Of a DNA stretch of 64,000 nt, positions 27,150 to 36,864 are shown piece by piece (the stretch's first letter is position 1; every line of letters begins with the position of its first letter). Origin of the DNA: Paracoccaceae bacterium (GTDB lineage: Bacteria; Pseudomonadota; Alphaproteobacteria; Rhodobacterales; Rhodobacteraceae). The notes below the pieces were generated by a model. That model had not been told where the DNA came from, made no database searches, and saw only the letters and a program-made list of their open reading frames with translations. The position numbers were made by a program, and so were the translations under genes. The stretch covers positions 38,213-102,212 of the forward strand of contig JAUYQR010000014.1 in NCBI GenBank assembly GCA_030697175.1, given 5' to 3'.

Positions 27150-28058
27150 ATGATGACAGACAGCGAACTTGCGTTCGCCCATCCCGAAGCGCGGGCCGAG
27201 GCGTCCTCGACCGCCGATCCGCGTGACCGGATCTCGCTGCGCGACCATCTGGTCGAGGCGGATATCGGGGCGTTTCAGCAGGAACGTGGCCACAAGCAGC
27301 GGCTGCGCTTCAACGTGGTGGTGGAGGTGCGCCCCGCACCCGCACCGCTGGACGACGATGTCGACCGCATCCTCAGCTATGACAAGATCACCGAGGCGAT
27401 TGCGGCGGAACTGGCCGCCGAACGGCTGAACCTGCTGGAAACGCTGGCCGAGCGGGTGGCGGAGCGGGTTCTGGCGGAACCGGCGGCGATGCGGATCTTC
27501 GTGCGGATCGAAAAGCTGGACGTCGGCCCCTATGCGCTGGGCGTGGAAATCGTGCGCTCGCGCGCCGAGGTGCCGGTGGCGCGGATGGGCGCGGATGGTG
27601 CCGAGGCGGAGGTGCATCCGCTGGTGGTCTATCTGGACAACGCGGCGATTGCGGACGCGCGGCTGGGGGCCCGGCTGGACGGGTTGCAGGCGCGGGGGCA
27701 GCCCTTGATCCTGACGGTGGGGTTGCCGGACCTGCCGCGCCCGGTGACCGGTCACAAGCCGACGCAGCGGCGCATCGACCTGCTGGCGATCGAGCAGAAC
27801 GCCTGGTCGCTGGCCGCGCGTGACCCGCGCTGCGTGGTGGTGGCGACGCGGACCGAGATCGACTGGGCGATGCGGCGGGGCCAGACCGTGGTGTGGGCGC
27901 CGTCGAAACTGGTGCTGGACGCGGTGGACGGGCCGCAAGGGACAGCGCCGGTGACGCTGGCCCTGTGGCTGGCCGAGGCGATGGCGGCGACGGCGATCGT
28001 GCTTCACGGCGATGTTGCAGTTCCGGCGGGAAGCCGCGTGCCGGTAGAGCGCGTCTGA
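27150..28058 (+). CDS. folB: Dihydroneopterin aldolase with long C-terminal extension
   Basis: A 302-residue protein. Residues about 28-142 form a FolB domain that converts dihydroneopterin to hydroxymethyl-dihydropterin: RISLRDHLVEADIGAFQQER, then LSYDKITEAIAAELA, LNLLETLAERVAERVL and RIEKLDVGPYALGVEI with the family Lys. Standard FolB is about 120 residues; a further 150 residues follow (VHPLVVYLDNAAIADARLG to DVAVPAGSRVP) that I do not recognise. GGAGAG precedes ATG 27150. folP starts 46 bases downstream. Confidence 0.85.
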   Translation: MMTDSELAFAHPEARAEASSTADPRDRISLRDHLVEADIGAFQQERGHKQRLRFNVVVEVRPAPAPLDDDVDRILSYDKITEAIAAELAAERLNLLETLAERVAERVLAEPAAMRIFVRIEKLDVGPYALGVEIVRSRAEVPVARMGADGAEAEVHPLVVYLDNAAIADARLGARLDGLQARGQPLILTVGLPDLPRPVTGHKPTQRRIDLLAIEQNAWSLAARDPRCVVVATRTEIDWAMRRGQTVVWAPSKLVLDAVDGPQGTAPVTLALWLAEAMAATAIVLHGDVAVPAGSRVPVERV

Positions 28059-28104
28059 ACGCTGGCCCCTTGCCAAGCGGACGGGCATCGGCCAATCCCG
28101 TGCC

Positions 28105-29115
28105 ATGAAATATCTGCGACCGATAGCGATGACGGATGCGGCGCGGCCCAGGGCTGGGCTGACGCTGGCCGGGGGCTGGTGCTGGTTCGACCGGGTCGAA
28201 GTGCTGGAGCGGGGTGCCGCGGGGCGGGTGGTGCCGGTGGGCGATCTGCCCGCGGCGGCGCTGCACCGCCTGACCGCACCACGGCCCGCCTTCGCCGGCC
28301 TTGGCATGGACCGGCCCCGGATCATGGGCATCCTGAACGTGACGCCGGACAGTTTTTCCGATGGCGGGCAGTTTCTGGCGCCCGACGCGGCGCTTGAGCA
28401 GGCGAGGCTGATGGCCGAGGCGGCCGAGATCATCGACATCGGCGGAGAAAGCACGCGACCCGGCGCGGTGGAGGTTTCGGTGGCCGACGAGGTGGCCCGG
28501 ACCGCCCCGGTGATCGCGGCCTTGCGGTCGGGCGGGATGGAGGCGGTCATTTCCATCGACACCCGCAAGGCGGCGGTGGCCGAGGCGGCGCTGCTGGCCG
28601 GGGCGGATGTGGTAAACGACGTGTCGGCGCTTGGCTTTGATGCGGCCCTTGGCCCGCTGGTTGCCCGCACCGGCGCGCCGGTCGTGCTGATGCATGCCCA
28701 AGGCGCGCCGGCGACGATGCAGGATAACCCGCAGTACTGCGATGTGCTGCTGGACGTCTATGACGCGCTGGAGACGAAGTTGCGCGCCGCCGTCGCATTG
28801 GGCATTGCGCGCAGCCGCATTGCGGTGGACCCCGGCATCGGCTTCGGCAAGACGGCGGAGCACAATCTTGCGCTGATCCGGGGGTTGTCGTTGTTCCACG
28901 GGCTGGGCTGCCCTATCGTGCTTGGCGCGTCGCGGAAACGGTTTGTCGGCACCTATGGGCAGGCGGCAGACCCGGCGGCGCGGATGCCGGGATCTGTCGC
29001 GGTGGCGCTGGCGGGCGTGGCGCAGGGTGTGCAGATGGTGCGGGTGCATGATGTGGCCGAGACGCGGCAGGCGTTGCGGCTGTGGCTGGCAGTGAACGGG
29101 GGCGAGCATGAGTGA
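28105..29115 (+). CDS. folP: Dihydropteroate synthase
   Basis: Condenses hydroxymethyl-dihydropterin pyrophosphate with p-aminobenzoate; the target of sulfonamides. The 336 residues contain [16 protein letters not shown] (about 73-88), [60 protein letters not shown] and [12 protein letters not shown], all signature DHPS segments. The first 60 or so residues form an extra N-terminal segment before the barrel. Its last codons overlap glmM by 8 bases, a folB-folP-glmM unit. Confidence 0.95.
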   Translation: MKYLRPIAMTDAARPRAGLTLAGGWCWFDRVEVLERGAAGRVVPVGDLPAAALHRLTAPRPAFAGLGMDRPRIMGILNVTPDSFSDGGQFLAPDAALEQARLMAEAAEIIDIGGESTRPGAVEVSVADEVARTAPVIAALRSGGMEAVISIDTRKAAVAEAALLAGADVVNDVSALGFDAALGPLVARTGAPVVLMHAQGAPATMQDNPQYCDVLLDVYDALETKLRAAVALGIARSRIAVDPGIGFGKTAEHNLALIRGLSLFHGLGCPIVLGASRKRFVGTYGQAADPAARMPGSVAVALAGVAQGVQMVRVHDVAETRQALRLWLAVNGGEHE

Positions 29116-30454
29116 CAGGTTGTTCGGGACGGACGGGGTGCGGGGCCGTGCCAATAGCTGGCCGATGACCGCGGATGTGGCCTTGCGGCTGGGGGCGGCG
29201 GCGGGGCGCTATTTCCGCCGCGATGGCAGCGCCGCGCACCGCGTGGTGATCGGCAAGGACACGCGGCTGTCGGGCTACATGCTGGAAAACGCGCTGACGG
29301 CGGGGCTGACCTCGACGGGCATGAACGTGCTGCTGCTCGGCCCGGTGCCGACCCCGGCGGTGGGGTATCTGACACGGTCGATGCGGGCGGATCTGGGCGT
29401 GATGATCAGCGCCAGCCACAACCCGCATCAAGACAACGGGATCAAGTTCTTCGGGCCGGACGGGTTCAAGCTGTCGGACGGCGCCGAGGCCGAAATCGAG
29501 GCGATGGTGGCGGGCGACGTGACGCCGGCAAAACCTGAAAACATCGGTCGCGCCAAGCGGATCGAGGATGGCCGGGGCCGCTATCAGGAGTTCGTCAAGA
29601 CCAGCTTTCCGTCGGGCCTGCGGCTGGACGGGCTGAAGGTCGTGATAGATTGCGCCAACGGTGCGGCTTACAAGGCGGCGCCCGAGGTGTTGTGGGAACT
29701 GGGCGCCGAGGTGATCCCGGTGGGCGTCACGCCGAACGGCACCAACATCAACCTGCGCTGCGGGTCCACGCATGTGGAAACTGCGGCCGAAGCGGTGGTG
29801 ACGCATGGCGCGCATGTCGGCATCTGTCTGGACGGTGACGCTGACCGGGTGATGATCCTGGATCAGGCGGGCCGGGTTGCGGACGGCGATCAGATCATGG
29901 CGCTTCTGGCCGGGCGCTGGGCCGAGGACGGGCGTCTGCAGGGCGGCGCGCTGGTGGCGACGGTGATGTCGAACCTTGGTCTGGAGCGGTATCTGGACAC
30001 GCGCGGGCTGCGGCTGGAGCGCACCTCGGTCGGCGACCGCTACGTGGTGGAACGGATGCGCGAGGGTGGCTTCAACCTTGGTGGCGAACAGTCGGGCCAC
30101 ATCGTGATGACCGACTACGCCACGACCGGTGATGGCCTTCTGGCCGGCTTGCAGTTTCTGGCCGAGATGGTGCGCAGCGGCAAGCCCGCCTCGGACTTGA
30201 CACGCAACTTCGAAACGGTGCCGCAACTGTTGAAGAACGTGCGCTTTGCCGCCGGCGGACGGCCGTTGGAGGCTGACACTGTGAAAGCGGTGATCGCGGC
30301 CAGCGAAGAGCGCATCAAGGGGCGGGGCCGCATCCTGATCCGCAAGTCGGGGACCGAACCTCTGATCCGGGTGATGGCAGAGTGCGAGGACGCCGGCCTT
30401 CTGGCCGAAGTGGTGGACGAGATCGTCTGGGCGGTCGAGGCGGCTGTCGGCTGA
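29108..30454 (+). CDS. glmM: Phosphoglucosamine mutase
   Basis: Isomerises glucosamine-6-phosphate to glucosamine-1-phosphate for UDP-GlcNAc, the precursor of peptidoglycan and LPS. The 448 residues match the family. The start [20 protein letters not shown] is typical; the phosphoserine site is [17 protein letters not shown] (Ser about 102); the metal site is [11 protein letters not shown]; the sugar loop is GGEQSGH; the phosphate site is [13 protein letters not shown]. It overlaps folP, and a bidirectional hairpin ends the unit before the convergent ilvC. Confidence 0.97.
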   Translation: MSDRLFGTDGVRGRANSWPMTADVALRLGAAAGRYFRRDGSAAHRVVIGKDTRLSGYMLENALTAGLTSTGMNVLLLGPVPTPAVGYLTRSMRADLGVMISASHNPHQDNGIKFFGPDGFKLSDGAEAEIEAMVAGDVTPAKPENIGRAKRIEDGRGRYQEFVKTSFPSGLRLDGLKVVIDCANGAAYKAAPEVLWELGAEVIPVGVTPNGTNINLRCGSTHVETAAEAVVTHGAHVGICLDGDADRVMILDQAGRVADGDQIMALLAGRWAEDGRLQGGALVATVMSNLGLERYLDTRGLRLERTSVGDRYVVERMREGGFNLGGEQSGHIVMTDYATTGDGLLAGLQFLAEMVRSGKPASDLTRNFETVPQLLKNVRFAAGGRPLEADTVKAVIAASEERIKGRGRILIRKSGTEPLIRVMAECEDAGLLAEVVDEIVWAVEAAVG

Positions 30455-30486
30455 CACCGGGCCGTCGCAACCCCATGCAGAGCTGA

Positions 30487-30508
30487 GGGCCGCCCAACGG
30501 GGCGGCCC
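30487..30508. terminator. Bidirectional hairpin between glmM and ilvC
   Basis: GGGCCGCCC (30487-30495) and GGGCGGCCC (30500-30508) make a 9-bp stem closed by a short AACG loop, followed by TT and a mixed tract. It lies between convergent glmM and ilvC stops and can serve both. Confidence 0.65.
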
Positions 30509-30522
30509 TTCGCAGTCCGGCT

Positions 30523-31674
<1,152 letters not shown>

Positions 31675-32133
31675 ATGCAACTGGACGACACCGACCGCCG
31701 CATCCTGCGCCAGTATCTGGCGGAGCCTGCGGTGGAGCGCAGCGTTCTGGCGCAACGCGCCGGGGTGACGGCGGCGACGCTGTGGCGGCGGCTGGAGCGG
31801 CTGCGGGAAGGCGGCGTGATCCGGGCCGAGGCGGCGGTGATCGACTGGCGGGCCTTGGGGTATGAGGTGGAGGTGTCGCTGCGCTTCACCCTCGACAAGA
31901 CCAACCCGCGGGCGTTTGACGAGTTCATCGCGGCGGCGCGGGGGGTGGCAGAAGTGATCGGGATCGAAACCTTCCTCGGCCGGGTGGATGTGCGCCTGAA
32001 CGTGATTGCGCGCGACATGGGGCACTGGACCGAGGTCTACCGCGAGAAGATCCTGATGCTGCCGCATATTCAGGAAGTGGAGGCGCTGATGCTGGTGTCG
32101 ACGGTGAAGGATGCGGCGGGGCTGCCTTTATGA
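31675..32133 (+). CDS. Lrp/AsnC family transcriptional regulator 1
   Basis: A 152-residue regulator: N-terminal winged helix-turn-helix (about 3-50, LDDTDRRILRQYLAEPAVERSVLAQRAGVTAATLWRR in outline) and a C-terminal RAM ligand domain (about 65-150). Family members bind amino acids and form octamers on DNA. Its ATG lies 129 bases from divergent ilvC. The last four bases (ATGA) overlap the next regulator's start, so the two are translationally coupled. The effector cannot be read from sequence. Confidence 0.9.
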   Translation: MQLDDTDRRILRQYLAEPAVERSVLAQRAGVTAATLWRRLERLREGGVIRAEAAVIDWRALGYEVEVSLRFTLDKTNPRAFDEFIAAARGVAEVIGIETFLGRVDVRLNVIARDMGHWTEVYREKILMLPHIQEVEALMLVSTVKDAAGLPL

Positions 32134-32600
32134 CCAATGGCGTGATTGCGCTGGATGATCTGGACCGGGCTATCCTGCGGACCTTGTCCGAGGACGGCGC
32201 GGTGAACGCAGGGGAGTTGGGCCGACGGCTGGGCTTGAGCCAACCTGCGGCGTGGCGGCGGGTGCGGCGGCTGGAGGAGGCGGGGGTGCTGGCGGGGCGG
32301 CGGGTGGATGTCGACCGCGCGGCGCTGGGCTTTGGCGTGACGGTGTTTCTGGGGGTGAAGCTGGCGACCAAGGGGCGCGTCAGCCTTGAGGATTTCGAGC
32401 GGGCGGTGGTGGCGATACCCGAGGTGCAGGTGGTGCAGCATGTGCTGGGCCTCTTTGACTACCGCCTTCGGGTGGTGGCGCGCGACATCGCGGACTTTGA
32501 GCGGGTCTTGCGCCGGCGGATCATGACGCTGCCGGGGGTGGGGCAGGTGGAGGCCAACGTGCTGTTGACCGAGGAACGCAGGCCCGGGCCGATCGGGTGA
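32130..32600 (+). CDS. Lrp/AsnC family transcriptional regulator 2
   Basis: A 156-residue Lrp/AsnC protein: HTH (about 8-55, LDRAILRTLSEDGAVNAGELGRR, LGLSQPAAWRRVRRLEE) and RAM domain (about 75-150). It differs clearly from the preceding regulator, so this is a diverged pair rather than a fresh duplication. The two may make hetero-oligomers. It is followed 75 bases later by a class V aminotransferase gene on the same strand. Confidence 0.9.
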   Translation: MTNGVIALDDLDRAILRTLSEDGAVNAGELGRRLGLSQPAAWRRVRRLEEAGVLAGRRVDVDRAALGFGVTVFLGVKLATKGRVSLEDFERAVVAIPEVQVVQHVLGLFDYRLRVVARDIADFERVLRRRIMTLPGVGQVEANVLLTEERRPGPIG

Positions 32601-32675
32601 GGCAGATGTCGGATTTGAGTATTTGTGAAAAGAGCAAATGCGGTAGGCTTGGCGGGAATTCGAGGAGGATCGCCT

Positions 32676-33803
32676 ATGCCCGGACTGCACGCTGACGTTG
32701 ACCCCGAAGGGCTGGAAGAGTTTTCGGTGGTGTTCACCGACCGCAGCCTGAACCACATGTCAGCAAAATTCCAAGGCGTGATGCGGGACGTGTCGGGCCT
32801 GTTGAAAGAGGTCTACAAGGGCTCGGCGGTTGCCTTGGTTCCGGGTGGCGGCACCTATGCGATGGAGGCGGTGGCGCGGCAGTTCGGGCAAGGGTCAGTG
32901 CTGATCGTGCGCAACGGGTGGTTTTCCTACCGCTGGAGCCAGATTTTCGACGCGGGCGGCTTTGCCGGCGAAACGACGGTGGTGATGGCGCGTCAGACCG
33001 GGAACGGCGCACAGGCGGCCTTTGCCCCGCCGCCGGTGGAGGAAGTGGTGGCGCGCATCCGCGAGGTGCGGCCCGAGGCGGTGTTCGCGCCGCATGTCGA
33101 GACGAGCGCGGGGATCATCCTGCCCGACGACTATATCGCCACGGTGGCGGCGGCGGCGCATGAGGTGGGCGCCCTGATGGTGCTGGACTGCATCGCCTCG
33201 GGCTGCGTCTGGGTGGACATGGCGGCGACCGGGGTGGACGTGCTGATCTCGGCACCGCAGAAGGGATGGTCCGCCTCGCCCTCGGCCGGGGTGGTGGTGA
33301 TGAGCCCAAGGGCGGAGGAGCGGCTGGCGGCGACCAACAGCAATTCCTTTGCGATCGACCTGAAGAAATGGCGCGCGATCATGGCGGCCTATGAAGGTGG
33401 CGGGCATGCCTACCATGCCACCATGCCGACGGATGCGATCGTCGGTTTCCGCGATGCGATGCTGGAGACGAAGGCGTTGGGCTTTGAAGCCGCGAAGGCG
33501 GCGCAATGGGCACTGGGTCGGGCCGTGCGTGGGCTGATGGCGGAAAAGGGCGTGCCGTCGGTCGCGGCGGAGGGGTTTCAGGCACCGGGCGTGGTGGTCA
33601 GCTACACGCAGGACGCTGACGTTCAGAACGGGTCGAAGTTCAAGGCGCAGGGCCTGCAGATTGCCGCCGGCGTGCCGTTGCAGGTGGGCGAGGGGCCCGA
33701 GTTCCGCACCTTCCGCATCGGGCTTTTTGGCTTGGACAAGCTGGCCGATGTGCCGGCAACGGTGGCACGGCTGAAACCTGCGGTGGACGCGGCGCTGGGC
33801 TGA
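32676..33803 (+). CDS. Class V aminotransferase (alanine-glyoxylate/serine-pyruvate type)
   Basis: A 375-residue PLP enzyme of fold type I, aminotransferase class V. Features are ALVPGGGTYAMEAVARQFG near the N-terminus, CIASGCVWVDM (Asp for the pyridine nitrogen), the PLP Lys in ISAPQKGWSASPSAGVV, and FRIGLFGLDKL near the C-terminus. Start ATG 32676 follows GAGGAGG, an excellent site; the longer frame from 32625 is rejected. Sequence suggests transamination of a small amino acid with a keto or glyoxylate acceptor, but the substrate is not identifiable. It ends 5 bases from the convergent ubiH-like gene. Confidence 0.88.
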   Translation: MPGLHADVDPEGLEEFSVVFTDRSLNHMSAKFQGVMRDVSGLLKEVYKGSAVALVPGGGTYAMEAVARQFGQGSVLIVRNGWFSYRWSQIFDAGGFAGETTVVMARQTGNGAQAAFAPPPVEEVVARIREVRPEAVFAPHVETSAGIILPDDYIATVAAAAHEVGALMVLDCIASGCVWVDMAATGVDVLISAPQKGWSASPSAGVVVMSPRAEERLAATNSNSFAIDLKKWRAIMAAYEGGGHAYHATMPTDAIVGFRDAMLETKALGFEAAKAAQWALGRAVRGLMAEKGVPSVAAEGFQAPGVVVSYTQDADVQNGSKFKAQGLQIAAGVPLQVGEGPEFRTFRIGLFGLDKLADVPATVARLKPAVDAALG

Positions 33804-33808
33804 CGCGA

Positions 33809-35008
33809 TCAGCGCAGCCCGAGGCCCGCTTTCATCAACGTCCGGCGCACCGGCGTGGCGGAATAGAGCAGGTCCAGCGCCCGCGCGCGCAGGTCGCGCA
33901 GGGCGGGGCTGCCCGCCATCGAGGCGCGGTTCAGCAGGTCGATCCCGGTCACGCGCGCCTGCACCTCAAGGTGCCGCTTGCGGTGATAGGTGTCGAGCAT
34001 TGCGGGCGCGCCAGGGTCTGCCCGGTTCGCGGTGGCGAGGCCGAGAAGCGTGGCAAGGTCGGCAAGGCTCATGTTCAGGCCCTGCGCACCGATCGGCGGC
34101 ACCACATGCGCGGCTTCGGCCAGAAGCGCCGTGCGGGGGCCAGACATGCGGTCGGCGATCTGGCTGATGATCGGCCATTGCGTCAGGCGCGAGGCGAGGG
34201 TCAGGGGGCCGAGGACGCCTGCCGAACGGGCGGTCATCTCGGCCTCGAAGGCCGGTGTCGGCAGGGCGGCAAGACGGGCGACCTCGGGCCCGCTTTCCAT
34301 CCAGACCACGGCCGAGGCCGGTTTGCCGATACGGTCCGGCAGCGGGACAAGGGTAAAGGGGCCGCCGGAGCGGTGCACCTCGGTCGAGACGTTGGTGTGT
34401 GGCAGGTCGTGGCTGACGGCGAAGGCCAGCGCCTTTTGCCCGTAGCGCATGGTGCGCACGCCGATCCCCACAGCTTCGCGCACCGGCGAGGCGCGGCCAT
34501 CGGCGGCGATGACGAGGCGCGCGCTGAGGCTGCTGCCGTCGGTAAGGGTGACCAGCGCCTCGGTTTCGCGGGTCAGCATGCGGGCAAAGCCGATGCCGGG
34601 GCGGAAATCCACGTTTGGAAGTTCGGCAAGGCGGGCGACCATCTCGCGGCGGAGGAGCCAGTTGGGCAGGTTCCAGCCGAACGGCAGATCGGAAATTTCG
34701 GCGGCGTCGAAATCCTTGGTCAGGCGGGGATCGGGGCCCTCGCCGCCGGCATCCACGATCCGCATGATCTGAAGTGCGGCCGCGTGGGGGGCGAGGCGGT
34801 CCCACAACCCGGCGGCGGCAAGGGTGGCAATGGCGGGTTGCAGGAATGCAGTGGTGCGCAGGTCGGCGCCCGCAGCGTCAGCCTCGGTCACCGGCGGGGC
34901 TGGGTCGACGCAGACGACGGAAAACCCCGCGCTGCCGAAAGCAGCGGCCGCCGTGAGGCCGGCGACGCCGCCGCCGGAAATGAAGATGTCGGTAGAGATG
35001 CGGGTCAT
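33809..35008 (-). CDS. UbiH/UbiF-type FAD-dependent ubiquinone hydroxylase
   Basis: A 399-residue flavoprotein monooxygenase of the UbiH/UbiF/UbiL family that hydroxylates the ubiquinone ring. It shows the N-terminal FAD dinucleotide motif ISGGGVAGLTAAAAFG (about 10-25), RLVIAADGRASPVREAVG (the DG motif, about 163) and a C-terminal LLAEAAHVVPPIGAQGLNMSLAD (the second FAD motif GD variant). Which ring position it hydroxylates cannot be told, so I give no symbol. Confidence 0.88.
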   Translation of the reverse strand: MTRISTDIFISGGGVAGLTAAAAFGSAGFSVVCVDPAPPVTEADAAGADLRTTAFLQPAIATLAAAGLWDRLAPHAAALQIMRIVDAGGEGPDPRLTKDFDAAEISDLPFGWNLPNWLLRREMVARLAELPNVDFRPGIGFARMLTRETEALVTLTDGSSLSARLVIAADGRASPVREAVGIGVRTMRYGQKALAFAVSHDLPHTNVSTEVHRSGGPFTLVPLPDRIGKPASAVVWMESGPEVARLAALPTPAFEAEMTARSAGVLGPLTLASRLTQWPIISQIADRMSGPRTALLAEAAHVVPPIGAQGLNMSLADLATLLGLATANRADPGAPAMLDTYHRKRHLEVQARVTGIDLLNRASMAGSPALRDLRARALDLLYSATPVRRTLMKAGLGLR

Positions 35009-35078
35009 CGGGTATCCTTTCGCCTGCGCCAGTCTAGGCTGCGGCGGTGCGAGGGACCAGAGGCGATCCGGCGTGGCG

Positions 35079-35327
35079 TCAGGGCAGCGTGACCCAGATC
35101 AGCAAAACAAACATCACCGGAACCAGCGTCACGGCGGTGACGACCAGCGCAGGAAGACCCCATGTCATCACGCCAAGGATCACCAGCGTGACGAAAATCA
35201 CCACGGCGTAAAGGGCGGCGTCGACATCCTTGGCAATGTCGCGGGCCACCTGACCCAGCACCGGCACGGCGTAAAGCGCGCGGCGACCGCGCGACATCGG
35301 AAGGGCTTCGGCGGCGGCTAGGGACAT
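35079..35327 (-). CDS. Small two-helix membrane protein
   Basis: An 82-residue protein preceded by AAGGAGA at good spacing. An N-terminal amphipathic, basic stretch (SRGRRALYAVPVLGQVARD) is followed by two hydrophobic helices (about 38-57 and 60-81). No recognised family. Codon use is like its neighbours. It is 70 bases upstream of the ubiH-like gene on the same strand and may share its transcript. Confidence 0.7.
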   Translation of the reverse strand: MSLAAAEALPMSRGRRALYAVPVLGQVARDIAKDVDAALYAVVIFVTLVILGVMTWGLPALVVTAVTLVPVMFVLLIWVTLP

Positions 35328-35402
35328 CGGTTCTCTCCTTGTTGCGCTGTGGATGTAGGCACGGCGGTGGAGAGGTAAAGCCCGCCTGGCTGCGGCGCAG
35401 CG

Positions 35403-36050
35403 TCACGCCATCAGGCGGGCGAGGAATGTGCCGAGGTCGTCGGTGTGGTGGTGGATGTGATCGGCCGGATGCGGGGAGGGGGCGACATGGACGGTGCGCA
35501 TGCCCATCGCGTGCGGGGCGGCGAGGTTGCGGGCGTCATCCTCGAACATCGCGGCGCTGGCGGGGGTCAGGCCATCAAGCGCGAACACCGTCTCGAAGGC
35601 GGCGCGTTCCGGCTTGGGGCAGAAGGCGGCGTGTTCGACGCCGTAGACGGCATCGAAGAGGCCGGCAAGACCGCGCGCCTCCAGCACCCGTTCGGCATAG
35701 GGCGCGCAGGCGTTGGTGTAGACAATGCGCCGACCGGGAAGGGCTGCGATGTTGGCGGCAAGGGTTGTGTCGGGCGAGAGCACGGAAAAATCGATGTCGT
35801 GAACGGTGGTGAGGTAGGGTGCGGGATCGACGCCGTGTTCGGCCATCAGGCCCGCAAGGGTGGTGCCGTAGGTTTCCCAGTAGTGGCTGCGCAGGTGGTC
35901 GGCGCGGGCGCGGTCGACGTTCAGGGCGGCCATCACCCAGTCGGTCATCCTGACCTCGATCTGGTCGAAGAGCCGCATGTGTGGCGGGTAGAGGGTATTG
36001 TCGAGGTCGAAGACCCAGGTGGTGACGTGGTGGAAATCGGGGTGCGGCAT
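35403..36050 (-). CDS. HAD-family pyrimidine 5'-nucleotidase
   Basis: A 215-residue HAD hydrolase. It has motif I WVFDLDNTLYPP (about 12-23), with the nucleophile Asp, motif II IVYTNACAPYAERVL, the Lys of motif III in FCPKPERAAF and motif IV MFEDDARNL. Length and motifs fit the pyrimidine 5'-nucleotidase (YjjG/SDT1-like) subgroup, which dephosphorylates nucleoside monophosphates. It diverges from the GntR gene. Confidence 0.85.
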   Translation of the reverse strand: MPHPDFHHVTTWVFDLDNTLYPPHMRLFDQIEVRMTDWVMAALNVDRARADHLRSHYWETYGTTLAGLMAEHGVDPAPYLTTVHDIDFSVLSPDTTLAANIAALPGRRIVYTNACAPYAERVLEARGLAGLFDAVYGVEHAAFCPKPERAAFETVFALDGLTPASAAMFEDDARNLAAPHAMGMRTVHVAPSPHPADHIHHHTDDLGTFLARLMA

Positions 36051-36149
36051 GGTTGGTATCTAGCGCGGTGGCGCGGCTGTTGGGAAGGGTTGATCGGCGC
36101 GGAGGCGGCGGTTAGGGTCCGCGCAAGGCAACGGGAAGGGCGGGGGCAG

Positions 36150-36785
36150 GTGCAGAAAGACGCGTATACGCTGATCCTGGAGGCGATCGACGCGGGGCTT
36201 TACAAACCCGGTGACCGGCTGGTGGAGAGCGAACTGGCCGAGCGGTTGGGCGTCAGCCGCACCCCGGTGCGCGAGGCGTTGCAGCGGCTGGAGACGCAGT
36301 CGATGCTGACGCGGGATGGGCGCAGCCTGATCGTGGCATCGCTGGACCATAACCAACTGGCAGAGCTTTATGCCGTCAGGACCGAACTGGAGGGGTTGGC
36401 GGCGCGGCTTGCGGCGCGGCATGCGACGCCGGAGGAGGTGCGGGTCTTGCGCAGCATGGTGGAGGAGGACCGGGCTTTGCTGGGCGGCGATCCGCAGGCA
36501 CTGAGCCGGGCCAACAAGCGGTTCCACAAGCAGATCCATCTGGCCAGCCACAACCGGTTTCTGGTGCAGCAGCTTGATCTGGTGCATCGGTCGATGGCGT
36601 TGATGGCGACGACCTCGTTTGCCGCCGAGGGGCGCGACGAGGTGGCGTTGAGCGAGCATGACGAGATTGTCAGGGCGATCGAGGCGGGGGATGGCGAAGC
36701 GGCGTATCAGGCGCTGAAGATGCATATCAGCCGGGCGTTCGAGACGCGGCTGCGGGTTGATGCGGGCGAGATCCGGCTGCGCTGA
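36150..36785 (+). CDS. GntR-family transcriptional regulator (FCD domain)
   Basis: A 211-residue FadR-subfamily regulator: N-terminal winged helix (about 3-70: LILEAIDAGLYKPGDRLVES, LAERLGVSRTPVREALQRLE) and an all-helical FCD ligand domain (about 80-205) with FHKQIHLASHN and EHDEIVRAIEAGDGEAAYQAL metal-binding His. The start is GTG 36150 with AAGGG 10 bases upstream; the frame is open further upstream but overlaps the divergent HAD gene. Effector unknown. Confidence 0.85.
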   Translation: MQKDAYTLILEAIDAGLYKPGDRLVESELAERLGVSRTPVREALQRLETQSMLTRDGRSLIVASLDHNQLAELYAVRTELEGLAARLAARHATPEEVRVLRSMVEEDRALLGGDPQALSRANKRFHKQIHLASHNRFLVQQLDLVHRSMALMATTSFAAEGRDEVALSEHDEIVRAIEAGDGEAAYQALKMHISRAFETRLRVDAGEIRLR

Positions 36786-36791
36786 GCGGGC

Positions 36792-36864
36792 ATGTCCCAC
36801 CGTGGGACATCTTTCGTGGTCAACCGGATCAATGGGTTGCGGGGCGTTGGCAAGGATTTGTTAA
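36792..36864. repeat. Three-part intergenic module, copy 1
   Basis: Parts in order: a 19-bp palindrome ATGTCCCAC-C-GTGGGACAT (36792-36810), TCAATGGGTTG (36829-36839), and TTGTTAA (36858-36864), which runs into the last codons of the GT2 gene. A second copy with the same order and nearly the same spacing lies at 63730-63802. Inside, CAACC (36821-36825) and GGTTG form a further small dyad. Confidence 0.75.

Noticed and set aside
35445..36149. Upstream open extension of the GntR frame
   Set aside because: It lies opposite the HAD gene and has no domain; the GntR start at GTG 36150 has a ribosome binding site and a correct HTH position.
36792..36810. Palindrome read as a rho-independent terminator between GntR and GT2 genes
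   Set aside because: The stem lacks a T tract and the second copy is upstream of holB rather than at a gene end; the shared three-part spacing fits a site array better.
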